DNA from: Erysipelotrichaceae bacterium
Lineage (GTDB): Bacteria; Bacillota_I; Bacilli_A; Erysipelotrichales; Erysipelotrichaceae
Reading direction: 5' to 3'
NCBI GenBank assembly: GCA_022772735.1
Contig: JALEZD010000023.1
Coordinates: forward strand, 123,791 to 187,790
Length of the DNA stretch: 64,000 bases
Shown here: piece by piece, positions 27,536 to 36,352 of the stretch
Numbering within the stretch: position 1 is the stretch's first letter
Layout of the letters: every line of letters starts with the position of its first letter
Notes under the pieces: generated by a model
Database searches by the model: none
Told to the model about the DNA's origin: nothing
What the model saw: the letters and a program-made list of their open reading frames with translations, nothing else
Made by a program: the position numbers and the translations under genes

Positions 27536-27847
27536 ATGATACACGTTAATGTTGAAACTCATAAAAATCATATTCGCAAGTTAAAAATAACAGGACATGC
27601 AGGATATGACAAAAGTGGATTTGACATTGTTTGTGCAGGTGTGAGTTCAATCGGATTTGGTTTATGCAATGCTTTGGATATTTTATATCCAAATGCAAAT
27701 TGTAAAATAAATGAAAATTGTATATTAATAGAAGTTGAAGATACTAATGAGATATCTGATACAATTCTTAAAACTGCAATTATTCAGCTAGAAACCATTG
27801 AAGAAAGTTATAAAAAAAATGTAAAAATATATAAACAGGAGGTGTAA
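27536..27847 (+). CDS. prp: Ribosomal-processing cysteine protease Prp
   Basis: Prp (YsxB) removes the N-terminal extension of ribosomal protein L27 in Bacillota. The 103 residues show the family core KITGHAGYDKSGFDIVCAGVSS with the catalytic His (GHAGY) and Cys (DIVCAG). It sits between rplU and rpmA, as in other Bacillota. The substrate L27 directly downstream carries the matching extension, so the pair is functionally consistent. Confidence 0.95.
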   Translation: MIHVNVETHKNHIRKLKITGHAGYDKSGFDIVCAGVSSIGFGLCNALDILYPNANCKINENCILIEVEDTNEISDTILKTAIIQLETIEESYKKNVKIYKQEV

Positions 27848-27850
27848 TCC

Positions 27851-28135
27851 ATGAAGTTTAAGTTAGACATACAGTTCTTTGCCTCTAAAAAAGGTGTAAG
27901 TTCTACAAAGAACGGTCGTGATTCTCATTCAAAACGCCTTGGGGCAAAAAAATCTGATGGAGAATTTGCTAGCGCAGGTTCAATTTTATATCGTCAACGT
28001 GGTACTAAAATTCATCCAGGTCTTAATGTTGGACGTGGTGGCGATGATACATTATTCGCATTAGTTGATGGAATTGTAAAGTTTGAACGTTTGGGCAAAG
28101 ATAAGAAAAAAGTTTCAGTATATCCACAAGCGTAA
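27851..28135 (+). CDS. rpmA: 50S ribosomal protein L27 with Prp-cleaved N-terminal extension
   Basis: A 94-residue L27 with conserved [19 protein letters not shown] and [10 protein letters not shown] motifs. It begins with [10 protein letters not shown] before ASKKG, the hydrophobic extension that Prp cuts after the two Phe in Bacillota. Mature L27 would start at Ala11, placing its N-terminus near the peptidyl-transferase centre. GGAGGTG precedes the start, and a strong terminator follows. Confidence 0.97.
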   Translation: MKFKLDIQFFASKKGVSSTKNGRDSHSKRLGAKKSDGEFASAGSILYRQRGTKIHPGLNVGRGGDDTLFALVDGIVKFERLGKDKKKVSVYPQA

Positions 28136-28137
28136 TA

Positions 28138-28166
28138 AAAATCCCCAAATATGGGGATTTTATTTT
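28138..28166 (+). terminator. Intrinsic terminator after rpmA
   Basis: Stem AAAATCCCC (28138-28146) / GGGGATTTT (28153-28161) plus T-run; short GC-rich core. Confidence 0.9.
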
Positions 28167-28179
28167 TAGGAGGTAATAT

Positions 28180-29460
28180 ATGTTCATAGATAGCGTCAAA
28201 ATTAAAGTTAAAGCAGGAGATGGTGGCAATGGTCTTGTGGCTTTTAGAAGAGAGAAATATGTTCCTCTAGGTGGACCATCTGGTGGTGATGGTGGAAAAG
28301 GTGGAAGTATAATTTTTGAAGTTGATACAAATAAATCAACTCTTTTGGATTTAAGATATAGTAAAAGTATTGTTGCAAAAAGTGGTGGTGCTGGAAAAAA
28401 TAAAAAGATGTCTGGTGCTGATGGTGAAGATGTAATTATAAAAGTACCTCAAGGGACTGTTGTTAGAGATTTAAAAGATAATAGTTTAATTGCAGATCTT
28501 GTGGAAGTTAATCAAAGAGCAATAATCGCAAAGGGTGGAAAAGGTGGAAAAGGTAATAGACATTTTGCTACTGGTAGGGATAGTGCACCTGAATTTGCTC
28601 AACCTGGCGAAATTGGAGAAGCTAAAGAAATATCTTTGGAATTAAAATTACTTGCTGATGTAGGTCTTGTTGGTTTTCCATCAGTAGGCAAATCTACATT
28701 ATTATCTGTTGTTAGTGCTGCAAAACCGGAAATTGCAGATTATCATTTCACAACACTTAAGCCTAATCTAGGAATGGTACAGGTTAAAGATGGTAGAAGT
28801 TTTGTAATGGCAGATTTACCAGGATTAATAGAAGGTGCTAGTCAAGGTAAAGGATTAGGACATGAGTTTTTACGTCATATTGAAAGGTGTAGAGTTTTAA
28901 TTCATGTAATTGATATTGGTAGTGTTGATGGAAGAAATCCCATTGATGATTATAAAATTATTAATGAAGAACTTAAACAATATGAATATAGATTAAGTGA
29001 AAGACCACAAATTGTTTTTGCAAATAAAATTGATATGGATAACGCATTAGATAATCTTAAACAATTTAAAAAAGAATTTCCAGATGTTAAAGTTTTTGAA
29101 GGTAGTGCTATTATCCATGAAGGAATTGATGAACTTTTATATGCAACTGCTGACTTACTTGCAGTAACACCACAGTTTCCACTATATGATGAAAGTGTTG
29201 ATAATACACACGTTGTGTATAATTTTATTCCTGAAGAATCTGAAGTTGAGATTAAAAATCTTGGAAATAATCAATGGGAAGTAATTAGTGAAAAAGCAAA
29301 TAGAATTATTAAAACTATTAACTTTGATAAAGAAGAAGGAGTATATAGTTTTGGAGTAATGATGAAAAAACTTGGAGTTGATGAAGCTTTAAGAAATGCT
29401 GGTGCAAAAGATGGAGATTTAATAATTATTAATGAGTTTAGATTTGAATTTGTAGAATAG
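28180..29460 (+). CDS. obg: GTPase Obg/CgtA
   Basis: Obg is an essential ribosome-assembly and stress-linked GTPase. The 426-residue protein has the glycine-rich Obg fold (residues 1-158, with VAFRREKYVPLGGPSGGDGGKGG), the G domain (G1 GFPSVGKST, G3 DLPGLIEGA, G4 NKID), and the C-terminal OCT domain. GGAGG precedes ATG 28180. It is followed by ruvA after 9 bp, forming an obg-ruvA-ruvB set. Confidence 0.96.
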   Translation: MFIDSVKIKVKAGDGGNGLVAFRREKYVPLGGPSGGDGGKGGSIIFEVDTNKSTLLDLRYSKSIVAKSGGAGKNKKMSGADGEDVIIKVPQGTVVRDLKDNSLIADLVEVNQRAIIAKGGKGGKGNRHFATGRDSAPEFAQPGEIGEAKEISLELKLLADVGLVGFPSVGKSTLLSVVSAAKPEIADYHFTTLKPNLGMVQVKDGRSFVMADLPGLIEGASQGKGLGHEFLRHIERCRVLIHVIDIGSVDGRNPIDDYKIINEELKQYEYRLSERPQIVFANKIDMDNALDNLKQFKKEFPDVKVFEGSAIIHEGIDELLYATADLLAVTPQFPLYDESVDNTHVVYNFIPEESEVEIKNLGNNQWEVISEKANRIIKTINFDKEEGVYSFGVMMKKLGVDEALRNAGAKDGDLIIINEFRFEFVE

Positions 29461-29469
29461 GAGTATGCT

Positions 29470-30045
29470 ATGATAGCTTTTATACGTGGTTTAGTTTTTT
29501 CATATGGTATTGATTGGGTTGTTTTAGATGTTGGAGGAGTTGGATACAAAATAAATTTTGTTCATCCTGAGACACTTACTTTAAATAAAGAAAAGCTTAT
29601 ATATACTTACCAACATGTAAGAGAAGATGAGATAAGCTTGTATGGTTTTTTATCTAAAGAAGAAAATGACTTGTTTTTAAAATTAATAAATGTTAAAGGA
29701 ATTGGACCAAAAATTGCTATGAATATGCTTTCAAAGGCTAATCATTTAGATATAATAAATTCAATAGAAAATAATGATATTTCATTTTTAAAAGGGATGC
29801 CAGGTATAGGTTCAAAAGCTGCAAGTCAAATAATACTTGATTTAAAAGGAAAACTTGTAAGTGATTCAGTCTCTAAAAAATTATCAAATGAAATAGAAGA
29901 TGCAATTGAAGGTTTAAAAAATCTTGGATATAAACAAGGAGAAATTAATTCAATTACTAATAATTTATTAGAGTTTTCAAATTTAAGTAGTGATGAATAT
30001 TTAAAATTAGGTCTAAAATTATTAATGAAAAAGAAAATGGGGTGA
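29470..30045 (+). CDS. ruvA: Holliday junction DNA helicase subunit RuvA
   Basis: RuvA binds four-way junctions and recruits RuvB. The 191-residue protein has the OB domain (MIAFIRGLVFSYG, VGGVGYKI, YTYQHVREDEISLYGF), the helix-hairpin-helix pair (LINVKGIGPKIAMNML and LKGMPGIGSKAASQII), and the small C-terminal RuvB-contacting domain. It lies 4 bp before ruvB. Confidence 0.95.
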   Translation: MIAFIRGLVFSYGIDWVVLDVGGVGYKINFVHPETLTLNKEKLIYTYQHVREDEISLYGFLSKEENDLFLKLINVKGIGPKIAMNMLSKANHLDIINSIENNDISFLKGMPGIGSKAASQIILDLKGKLVSDSVSKKLSNEIEDAIEGLKNLGYKQGEINSITNNLLEFSNLSSDEYLKLGLKLLMKKKMG

Positions 30046-30049
30046 TTGA

Positions 30050-31054
30050 ATGATTGAAAATAGAGTTTTATCATACGATAAGGAAATTGGAGATGATGAA
30101 GAAAGTATTCGTCCTCAATCGTTAGATGAATATATTGGGCAAGATTCTTTAAAAAATAACTTAAGAGTTTTTATTAAAGCAGCACTTCAAAGAAATGAAA
30201 CATTAGACCATGTTTTACTTTACGGTCCTCCAGGTCTTGGGAAAACAACTTTATCACATATTTTGGCTAACGAAATGGGTAGTAATGTTAAAGTGTGTAG
30301 TGGTCCAAGTATAGAAAAAAGTGGTGATTTGGCAAGTATTTTATCTACTCTAGAAGCTGGTGATATTTTATTTATTGATGAGATTCATAGACTTCCTAAA
30401 GTTGTTGAAGAAGTTTTATATCCAGCAATGGAGGATTTTTGTATTGATGTTGTTATAGGAAAAGACAGTAATGTTAGAAGCATAAGGTTAGATTTACCAC
30501 CATTTACACTTGTAGGTGCTACAACAAGAGCTGGTGATTTAAGTGCACCTCTTAGAGATAGATTTGGAATTGTTTCAAAATTAGAATATTATACTGAAAG
30601 TCAATTGGAACAAATTGTAAAAAGAACTTCAAGAGTTTTGGACGTTGAAATTAGCGAGGATGCATTAACTCAAATTGCAACAAGATCAAGAGGTACTCCT
30701 AGAATTGCGAATAGATTACTTAGAAGAGTTAGAGATTTTGCACAAGTTTTAAATGATGGATTTATAAGTAATGTACTTGCCAAAGAATCCCTTGACAAAC
30801 TTCATGTTGATTCGCTAGGTTTAGATGAAGTTGATATTAGATATTTAAAAGGGATTATTGAAAGATTTAAAGGTGGTCCTGTTGGACTAGAAACTCTTGC
30901 AAGTTCAATAAGTGAAGAAACAATGACATTAGAAGATGTTTATGAGCCATATCTACTACAAATTGGTTTTATAAATAGAACAAGTAGGGGAAGAGTTGCG
31001 ACAAAAAAAGCTTATGAGCATTTAGGTATTAGCTATAATGAGAGTTTATTTTAA
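30050..31054 (+). CDS. ruvB: Holliday junction DNA helicase subunit RuvB
   Basis: RuvB is the hexameric AAA+ motor of branch migration. The 334 residues show [15 protein letters not shown], Walker [10 protein letters not shown], Walker [10 protein letters not shown], the sensor and arginine-finger region [18 protein letters not shown], and [18 protein letters not shown]. The C-terminal winged helix ends with [13 protein letters not shown]. It forms an operon with ruvA. Confidence 0.97.
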   Translation: MIENRVLSYDKEIGDDEESIRPQSLDEYIGQDSLKNNLRVFIKAALQRNETLDHVLLYGPPGLGKTTLSHILANEMGSNVKVCSGPSIEKSGDLASILSTLEAGDILFIDEIHRLPKVVEEVLYPAMEDFCIDVVIGKDSNVRSIRLDLPPFTLVGATTRAGDLSAPLRDRFGIVSKLEYYTESQLEQIVKRTSRVLDVEISEDALTQIATRSRGTPRIANRLLRRVRDFAQVLNDGFISNVLAKESLDKLHVDSLGLDEVDIRYLKGIIERFKGGPVGLETLASSISEETMTLEDVYEPYLLQIGFINRTSRGRVATKKAYEHLGISYNESLF

Positions 31055-31119
31055 AAAACTGATTAAAACTTATTTTAAAAAATTCATTTTTTATTAGTCG
31101 TATTGAATATTTATTTAAC

Positions 31120-31152
31120 AAAAGCAGTAAATGAAAAAATTTACTGTTTTTT
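31120..31152 (+). terminator. Intrinsic terminator after ruvB
   Basis: AAAAGCAGTAAAT (31120-31132) / ATTTACTGTTTTT (31139-31151) with one G-U pair and a T-run, 65 bp past the ruvB stop. Confidence 0.75.
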
Positions 31153-31162
31153 ATTTGAAATT

Positions 31163-31200
31163 AAAAAACCCTTTTTACTAACTTATCAAGTAAAAAGGGT
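31163..31200 (-). terminator. Intrinsic terminator of rpsD
   Basis: Perfect 12-bp stem ACCCTTTTTACT (31168-31179) / AGTAAAAAGGGT (31189-31200). Read on the minus strand it is followed by six T's, so it ends rpsD transcription. Confidence 0.85.
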
Positions 31201-31211
31201 AATTATATTTA

Positions 31212-31814
31212 TTATCTGTTATAGAATTCAACTACTAGAAGTTCATTTACTTCTTGATTTAATTCGCTTCTTTCAGGTAGGCGAACATATGTACCTTTTT
31301 TGTTTTCTTTATCTAAAGTAACAAAAGAAACAGTATTTAATGTTGCTTCTAAAGCTTCAGCAATACTCTTCATGTTTTTGCTAGCTTCTTTAACTTCGAT
31401 TGTTGAACCAGGTTTAACAATGAAACTTGGAATATCAACTTTATTTCCATTTACTAAAATGTGACCATGGTTAACAAGCTGTCTTGCACCACGTCTTGTT
31501 CTTGCAAAACCTAAACGATATACTAGGTTGTCTAATCTTGATTCTAATAAGAATAAGAAGTTATGACCAGCAACTCCAGACATTTTTGTTGCTTTTACAA
31601 ATGTGTTGTAAAATTGTCTTTCATTTACACCATATAAGTGTCTGATTCTTTGTTTTTCTCTTAACTGAGTACCATAGTTACTAAGTTTTACACGTTTATT
31701 TGGTCCATGTTGACCAGGAGCATAAGCCCTTTTCTTTAATTCTTGACCAGTTTCTAATACTGAAAAGCTTAAACGTCTTGAAACTTTCCAAACAGGTCCG
31801 TTAATTCTTGCCAT
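31212..31814 (-). CDS. rpsD: 30S ribosomal protein S4
   Basis: A 200-residue primary 16S rRNA-binding protein. Typical strings are [52 protein letters not shown] and the S4 RNA-binding domain [34 protein letters not shown]. The frame stays open to 31865, but AAGGAGG just before ATG 31814 fixes the start. The gene stands alone with a promoter, a leader of about 160 nt and a terminator, the arrangement in which S4 represses its own synthesis in Bacillota. Confidence 0.97.
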   Translation of the reverse strand: MARINGPVWKVSRRLSFSVLETGQELKKRAYAPGQHGPNKRVKLSNYGTQLREKQRIRHLYGVNERQFYNTFVKATKMSGVAGHNFLFLLESRLDNLVYRLGFARTRRGARQLVNHGHILVNGNKVDIPSFIVKPGSTIEVKEASKNMKSIAEALEATLNTVSFVTLDKENKKGTYVRLPERSELNQEVNELLVVEFYNR

Positions 31815-31976
31815 ATTTTTCCTCCTTGTGTTTTGGCTAAAACAACAACAGGTACAAATCATCAATGTAGGGTGTTAACTTTAAACCATTTCGCTTATTG
31901 CAGCAAGTTACTTTGGTACACAAATTGTAGTTAACGCTTTATACATGACTTTGTATGCTGCCATCATTTGACGCCA
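31815..31976 (-). promoter_or_regulatory. Long rpsD leader, candidate S4-binding autoregulatory RNA
   Basis: The minus-strand promoter at 32009-31981 implies a 5' leader of about 160 nt before rpsD. It is rich in G/C islands and possible pairings (for example AGCGTTAACTAC with a later GTTAACACC region, and GCAGCATAC/GCTGCAATAAGCG strings). S4 autoregulation through a leader pseudoknot is established for B. subtilis rpsD. No open reading frame of note lies in it. Confidence 0.55.
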
Positions 31977-31980
31977 TATA

Positions 31981-32009
31981 AATATATCAAACCTTATGTT
32001 TATTGTCAA
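31981..32009 (-). promoter_or_regulatory. Strong sigma-A promoter of rpsD
   Basis: On the minus strand, TTGACA (32009-32004), 17-bp spacer, TATATT (31986-31981), preceded by TTTGA. Near-consensus. Confidence 0.85.
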
Positions 32010-32028
32010 TTTTATGATTAAAAATCAA

Positions 32029-32057
32029 TTCAATAAAATTCGTATCTGTGATAGAAT
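32029..32057 (+). promoter_or_regulatory. Probable promoter of ezrA
   Basis: TTCAAT (32029-32034), 17-bp spacer, TAGAAT (32052-32057), 24 bp before the ezrA start; divergent from the rpsD promoter. Confidence 0.5.
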
Positions 32058-32081
32058 ATCTAATAGATGTGGAGGTTACTT

Positions 32082-33812
32082 ATGCAAGGCTTTTTAAATT
32101 TTATAAGTAGAACAGAAGTGTTAATTTCAATAGCTGTTCTTGTAATATTAATTATATTGTGGTTAATAATCAGAAATGTACAGGCAAATAAATATAAAAA
32201 AGAATTGTCTGCATTGGAAATAAGATACAATCAAATAAGTAGTGTTCCTTTAGCTTTTAAGTTAAATAAAGCTGTTGCGATTGCTAGAGTTGATCAAGAA
32301 ATGATGAAAAGTGTTGCAGCATGCAAAGATGATTTTGATTTGGCAATGTCAAATTTAAAACAAATTTCTTCAACTTTAGCTGATATTGAAGATAACATAC
32401 TTATTGGTAAACTAAAACTTGCAAAAGAATCTATTTTAGATGTTGATACTTCTATAAAGCTTGGTGAAGAACAAGTTAGTAAATTAAACACATTTTTAGA
32501 TAGTATACTTGAAAAAGAAACTGAACAAAGAACAGAAGTAACTCAATTAAAAGATAAATTTAGAGAAATAAAAAATGAAGCAAATGAAAAAAATAATTTA
32601 TTAGCTTATTCATGGGTTACTATTGAAAAAAATATTGTAAATATTGAAGGAATGTTTTCTACTTTTGAAGAATGGATGTATGCTTCAGAGTTTGAAAAAG
32701 CTAGCGCTGAGTTAGTAGATATAAAAGAATCTATTAATAAATTGGAACAAATTGTTAAGCAATTACCTGATTTACTTCAAGATGCAAGAGGGGTTGTGCC
32801 TCATATGATTGAAGAAGTTAGTAAAAATTACTCTATTTTAAAAGAAAAAGGTGTTTATTTAAAACATATAAATGTTGAGACTAATATAAGTGTTCTTATG
32901 AATTCTCTTAGAACTGATTTAGATAACCTAAAAAAAGGTGATGCATCAAATGTAAGAGAACATATAAATGATTATAAAGTTAGACTAAAACAAATTAATG
33001 ATTCAATAAAAAGAGAAGGAATATCTTTTAGTGAATTAGAAAAGATAAGCAGTGATAGTGATAGATTAATAAATGAAGCTAAAATAAATGCTGATTATGT
33101 TAGAAATCAATTTAAAAATGTTTCAGTTAGATTTGGTTTAGAAGGAATGGATAAAGATTTAATTGAAAATGAAGAGCTTATAAAGGAATTAAATCAAAAA
33201 TATTTACAAATAGTAGAAACTTCTTCTACACAAGAGCATCCTTCATCAACAATAATTACTGAATTAAAAGAAGTTTTTGATAAATTAACTGTATGTAATG
33301 ATGAATTAAAAACTATGAAGTTAAAACTTGATAGTGCAAAAAGTGATGAAGAAAGAGCTAAAAAACAACTTTTAAAGTTACAACTTATTATGAATGAAAT
33401 GCAAGTTAAAATTAGAAAACATAGATTACCATCAATTTCTACTAGCTATGAATCTGATTTAACACAAGCTTATGAATACATTAACAGCATTGATAAGCTT
33501 ATTTCTGAAACACCTCTTGCGGTTGAACTTTTAAATGCAACATTAAAAGGAGCAATTGATTTTATATATAAACTTTATAACAATGTAAACAATATTGTAG
33601 GAATGGCTATAATGGTTGAAAACACTATTGTTTTTGGTAATAAATATAGATCATCATATCCAGATATTGATTCTGAGCTTACTAGAGCTGAGTTATGTTT
33701 TAGAAATGGTGAATATACCCAAGCGTTAACAATAGCTATTGCGACTATTGATAAGATTCATCCAGGAAGTTATGAAAAATTGGTGAGAGCGAATGCAGCA
33801 GGTGCAAACTAA
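32082..33812 (+). CDS. ezrA: Septation ring formation regulator EzrA
   Basis: EzrA is a membrane-tethered regulator of the FtsZ ring found in Bacilli. The 576-residue protein has one N-terminal membrane helix (about residues 10-33), then a long, almost entirely helical cytoplasmic part of spectrin-like repeats. IPL-type conserved strings (SVPLAFKLNKAVAIAR; LAYSWVTIEKNIVNIEGMFS; HRLPSISTSYE) match EzrA. The frame opens at ATG 32067, but GGAGG (32071-32075) serves ATG 32082. Its end overlaps the cysteine desulfurase start, as often seen for ezrA followed by an IscS-like gene and thiI in Bacilli. Confidence 0.88.
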   Translation: MQGFLNFISRTEVLISIAVLVILIILWLIIRNVQANKYKKELSALEIRYNQISSVPLAFKLNKAVAIARVDQEMMKSVAACKDDFDLAMSNLKQISSTLADIEDNILIGKLKLAKESILDVDTSIKLGEEQVSKLNTFLDSILEKETEQRTEVTQLKDKFREIKNEANEKNNLLAYSWVTIEKNIVNIEGMFSTFEEWMYASEFEKASAELVDIKESINKLEQIVKQLPDLLQDARGVVPHMIEEVSKNYSILKEKGVYLKHINVETNISVLMNSLRTDLDNLKKGDASNVREHINDYKVRLKQINDSIKREGISFSELEKISSDSDRLINEAKINADYVRNQFKNVSVRFGLEGMDKDLIENEELIKELNQKYLQIVETSSTQEHPSSTIITELKEVFDKLTVCNDELKTMKLKLDSAKSDEERAKKQLLKLQLIMNEMQVKIRKHRLPSISTSYESDLTQAYEYINSIDKLISETPLAVELLNATLKGAIDFIYKLYNNVNNIVGMAIMVENTIVFGNKYRSSYPDIDSELTRAELCFRNGEYTQALTIAIATIDKIHPGSYEKLVRANAAGAN

Positions 33813-34932
33813 AATTTATTTTGATAATGCGAGTACCACAAAAGTTAATGAAGAAGTTTTAAGCAGTTATAAAAAATTATTGGATGAACATTTTGCCAAT
33901 AGTGAATCTTTATATGACAGTGGTACAATAATTAGAGATATGATCGAAAAAAGTAGGAAGTCTATTGCTTCCTTTTTTGGCGTTAGTAGTGATTGTGTTA
34001 TTTTTACTAGTGGAGCAAGTGAATCAAACAATTTGGCAATTAAAGGAGTTTGTTTTAATAATTTGAAAAAAAAGCATATTATAACATCCAGTATAGAACA
34101 TTCTAGTGTTTTTAATACCATAATGCAGTTAAAAGAAACATTTGAATATGATGTTACTGTATTGGATGTTGATAATAATGGGGCAATTTCTTTAGATGAT
34201 TTAAAAAACAGTTTAAAAGATGATACAGTACTTGTTTCAATTATGGCAGTAAACAATGAAGTTGGATCTATAAATCCTATTAACGAGATTGCAGATATTG
34301 TTAAAAAATATTCTAGAGCTTTTTTGCATGTTGATATGGTACAGGCATTAGGCAAAGTTGATATAAATTTAAAGAATATTGACTTGGCTAGTTTTAGTGC
34401 ACATAAAATCGAAGGTTTAAAAGGAAGTGGTGTTTTGATAAAAAAACAACATGTAAAACTAAAACCTTTAATATGTGCAGGACAACAAGAATTTGGTTTA
34501 AGAGGTGGAACTAGTAATGCTTTAGTAAATATTCTATTTTACAAAACATTAAGACTATACTTTCAAAATAAAAATGATTTACATATTGAAAATTTAAATA
34601 AGTTATTAATAAATGAATTAAAAAAAATACCAGAAATAAAGATTAATAGCCCGTCAAATTCTGTAAAAAATATTGTTAATTTTTCATGTGATGGAATTTT
34701 TAGTGAAATAATGTTAAACGCTTTAAACAAAAATGGTATTATGGTTAGTGCACAAAGTACATGTTCTAGTAAAAGCGGAAATCCTAGTCATGTATTAAAA
34801 GCTATGGGTTTTGATGATTTAAGAAGTAATTCATGTATTAGAGTCAGTTTTTCTAGATTTAATACAGAAGATGAAATTTATTATTTTATAAGTACTTTAA
34901 AGGAGATAATTAAAAAATATGGTAGTTTATGA
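33793..34932 (+). CDS. Cysteine desulfurase (IscS/NifS family)
   Basis: A 379-residue PLP enzyme that removes sulfur from cysteine and holds it as a persulfide. YFDNASTTKVNEEV starts the fold, TSGASESNN binds PLP phosphate, the PLP-binding lysine is Lys205 in SAHKIEGLKGSG, and the active-site Cys324 lies in QSTCSSKSG. It overlaps ezrA by 20 bp and thiI by 14 bp. The partnership with thiI indicates that it supplies sulfur for 4-thiouridine in tRNA, as NifZ does for ThiI in B. subtilis. Confidence 0.92.
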   Translation: MQQVQTKIYFDNASTTKVNEEVLSSYKKLLDEHFANSESLYDSGTIIRDMIEKSRKSIASFFGVSSDCVIFTSGASESNNLAIKGVCFNNLKKKHIITSSIEHSSVFNTIMQLKETFEYDVTVLDVDNNGAISLDDLKNSLKDDTVLVSIMAVNNEVGSINPINEIADIVKKYSRAFLHVDMVQALGKVDINLKNIDLASFSAHKIEGLKGSGVLIKKQHVKLKPLICAGQQEFGLRGGTSNALVNILFYKTLRLYFQNKNDLHIENLNKLLINELKKIPEIKINSPSNSVKNIVNFSCDGIFSEIMLNALNKNGIMVSAQSTCSSKSGNPSHVLKAMGFDDLRSNSCIRVSFSRFNTEDEIYYFISTLKEIIKKYGSL

Positions 34933-36103
34933 TACGGTTTTGATAAGATATGGTGAACTTAGTACAAAAGGTAAAAATAGAAATCAGTTTATAAGAAAAT
35001 TGTTAGAAAATATAAAAAGGGCATTGAAAGATTTAGAAAAGTTAGAATTTAAAAGTACTTATGATAGAATTTATATAAAAATCAATGGTGAAAATATTGA
35101 AGAACTTGAAAATAGGCTAAAAAAAATATTTGGAATTAGCTCATTTAGTTTTACAATTAAGGTTAAATCAGACTTAGAAGAAATAAAATCAACTTGTTTA
35201 GAATTACTTGAAAATGAAAAAGGTGAAACTTTTAAGGTAATAACCAGAAGACATGATAAAAACTTTATGTATAGAAGTGATGAAATAAATAGACATGTTG
35301 CTGGTAAAATACTTTCTTCAACTAATTTAAAGGTTGATGTTCATAATCCAGATATAAAGCTTCAAATCGAAGTACAAGAAGAAAATACTTTTATAACTTC
35401 AAAAAAGATTGAAGGTGCCGGTGGATATCCAACAGGTATAAATGGAAAAGTGATGCTTTTGTTGTCTGGTGGAATTGATTCACCTGTTGCCGCATATTAT
35501 ATTATGAAAAGAGGTATTGAAGTTGAGGCAGTTCATTTTTCATCTCCACCATATACTTCTCAAAGTGCACAAGATAAAGTTTTAGAACTTGCAAAAATTG
35601 TAAGTATTTATCAAGGTTCAATGAAGGTACATATAGTTAATTTTACTGAATTACAAATGGAAATTTATGCCAAGTGTCATGAGTCATACGCAATTACTAT
35701 TATGAGAAGAATGATGGTTAGATTAGCTGAAAGGCTTGCGATAAAAAATAAGTGTCTTGCAATCGCAACTGGTGAAAGTCTTGGGCAAGTTGCCTCACAA
35801 ACACTTGAAAGTATGAGCGTTATAAATGAAGTGTGTAAAATGCCAATAATTAGACCAATTGTTACTTTTGATAAATTAGATATAATTGATAAAGCTAAAG
35901 AAATAAATACATTTGAAACATCAATATTACCATTTGAAGATTGCTGTACAATATTTAAACCTAAAAATCCAGTTACTAAACCAAGACTAGATAAATCAAT
36001 AAATATGGAAAATTTATTTGATTATGAGTTATTATTAGAAAAAGCTCTATCAAATGTTGAAACATTTTATAAACAACCAAAAGAAATAGATAGCTTCTTA
36101 TAG
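34919..36103 (+). CDS. thiI: tRNA 4-thiouridine synthetase ThiI
   Basis: ThiI adenylates and thiolates U8 of tRNA. The 394-residue protein has the N-terminal ferredoxin-like and THUMP domains (LIRYGELSTKGKNR; RRHDKNFMYRSDEINRHVAG), then a PP-loop ATPase with LLSGGIDSPVAAYYI near residue 180 and ATGESLGQVASQTLESM. There is no rhodanese domain at the C-terminus, as in B. subtilis. It overlaps the cysteine desulfurase gene, its sulfur donor. Confidence 0.94.
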   Translation: MVVYDTVLIRYGELSTKGKNRNQFIRKLLENIKRALKDLEKLEFKSTYDRIYIKINGENIEELENRLKKIFGISSFSFTIKVKSDLEEIKSTCLELLENEKGETFKVITRRHDKNFMYRSDEINRHVAGKILSSTNLKVDVHNPDIKLQIEVQEENTFITSKKIEGAGGYPTGINGKVMLLLSGGIDSPVAAYYIMKRGIEVEAVHFSSPPYTSQSAQDKVLELAKIVSIYQGSMKVHIVNFTELQMEIYAKCHESYAITIMRRMMVRLAERLAIKNKCLAIATGESLGQVASQTLESMSVINEVCKMPIIRPIVTFDKLDIIDKAKEINTFETSILPFEDCCTIFKPKNPVTKPRLDKSINMENLFDYELLLEKALSNVETFYKQPKEIDSFL

Positions 36104-36112
36104 GAGGAAACA

Positions 36113-36352
36113 ATGGCATTATTTAGGAAAAAAAATACTAAAATTATTGAAGCATTCAAAAATGTACTTGATAATAAGGTAAGTAGTGAAAGAGAATTTG
36201 ATGATGAATTGATGAAACTATCAATTATTATCCAAAATAGTAATATAAGCACAAATAGAAAACTTGATTTATATAATTATATTTCAAAATCTAGAAATTC
36301 TAGAGGAAAAGATAGAGAAAAGTATTTAAAAAAACTAAAGAGTTTATTGTGA
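36113..36352 (+). CDS. Small charged protein of unknown function
   Basis: A 79-residue, very Lys/Arg-rich and probably helical protein with no membrane segment. AGGAGG ten bases before ATG 36113 is an excellent ribosome site, and the gene follows thiI by 9 bp, so it is a real part of that operon. I do not recognise a family. Its stop overlaps the end of the convergent metallophosphoesterase gene by 9 bp. A tRNA- or ribosome-related role could be guessed from context, but nothing in the sequence shows it. Confidence 0.65.
   Translation: MALFRKKNTKIIEAFKNVLDNKVSSEREFDDELMKLSIIIQNSNISTNRKLDLYNYISKSRNSRGKDREKYLKKLKSLL

Noticed and set aside
31103-31321. 72-codon + strand open frame after ruvB
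   Set aside because: It runs through two terminator hairpins and into the rpsD gene antisense; no ribosome site.
31815-31865. Longer N-terminus for S4
   Set aside because: The 17 extra codons cover the ribosome site AAGGAGG; S4 proteins start at MARI.
33867-34355. 162-codon minus-strand open frame inside the cysteine desulfurase gene
   Set aside because: Antisense to a well-conserved enzyme with all active-site residues; composition is that of a shadow frame and no ribosome site is present.
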